Part shown: piece by piece, positions 14,189 through 14,196 of the stretch
Layout of the letters: each line of letters begins with the position of its first letter
How positions within the stretch are numbered: position 1 is the stretch's first letter
Source: Candidatus Aminicenantes bacterium UBA876
GTDB lineage: Bacteria > Acidobacteriota > Aminicenantia > UBA2199
DNA: 14,196 bases
Direction: 5' to 3'
NCBI GenBank assembly: GCA_002294665.1
Contig: DBFQ01000037.1
Coordinates: forward strand, 15,354-29,549
Program-made: the position numbers and the translations under genes
The notes under the pieces: model-generated
What the model was told of the DNA's origin: nothing
Seen by the model: the letters and a program-made list of their open reading frames with translations, nothing else
The model's database searches: none

Positions 14189-14196
14189 GATCTGGC

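Noticed and set aside
1..14196. CRISPR arrays, insertion sequences, tRNA or rRNA genes
   Set aside because: On reading through, I found no spaced direct repeats, transposase-like frames, terminal inverted repeats or tRNA/rRNA-like sequence.

Overview
The window appears to come from an anaerobic or facultatively anaerobic, didermic, fairly GC-rich bacterium. The best guess is Acidobacteriota or the related candidate lineage Aminicenantes. That guess rests on two tandem proteins resembling the 'VWFA-related Acidobacterial' family, on several lipobox lipoproteins and TPR envelope proteins, and on an oxygen-sensitive glycyl radical enzyme. No rRNA or marker gene is present to confirm it.

Layout. 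(1) Positions 1-2586, + strand: the 3' end of a glycyl radical enzyme activase, followed after one base by a complete glycyl radical enzyme. The enzyme carries the active-site residues of trans-4-hydroxy-L-proline dehydratase (HypD), each shifted by exactly three positions from the published numbering as I recall it. (2) Positions 8191-2619, - strand: a tightly packed five-gene operon. It encodes an ECF-type sigma factor, a zinc-finger membrane anti-sigma factor, a secreted protein with an N-terminal carboxypeptidase-regulatory-like domain and helical/HEAT-like repeats, and two tandem paralogous secreted VWFA-like proteins. Neighbours overlap by 11, 17 and 4 nt or are 34 nt apart. (3) Positions 8272-9156, + strand: an unrecognised lipoprotein transcribed divergently from the sigma operon. 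(4) Positions 11696-9189, - strand: a large membrane-anchored protein with a TolB/FlgO-like N-terminal domain and about 16 contiguous TPRs. (5) Positions 11811-13024, + strand: a 67-residue orphan protein, then a lipoprotein ending in a GspG (major pseudopilin)-like globular domain, with a good sigma70-type promoter in front. (6) Positions 14188-13037, - strand: an RlmD/TrmA-family RNA m5U methyltransferase with an intact iron-sulfur cysteine set.

How the parts fit. The activase and GRE form a working pair, and the likely outcome is anaerobic dehydration of hydroxyproline to pyrroline-5-carboxylate. The sigma/anti-sigma operon is the least explained part. Its architecture implies that an envelope signal sensed through the anti-sigma factor releases a sigma factor that drives exported proteins with no recognised enzymatic activity. 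The two VWFA-like proteins lack the metal-binding DxSxS motif in the expected strand, so they may be structural or binding proteins rather than classical MIDAS adhesins. Every gene appears intact except the 5'-truncated activase. I see no mobile elements, CRISPR arrays, or tRNA/rRNA genes, and there is no gene-free stretch longer than about 125 bases.
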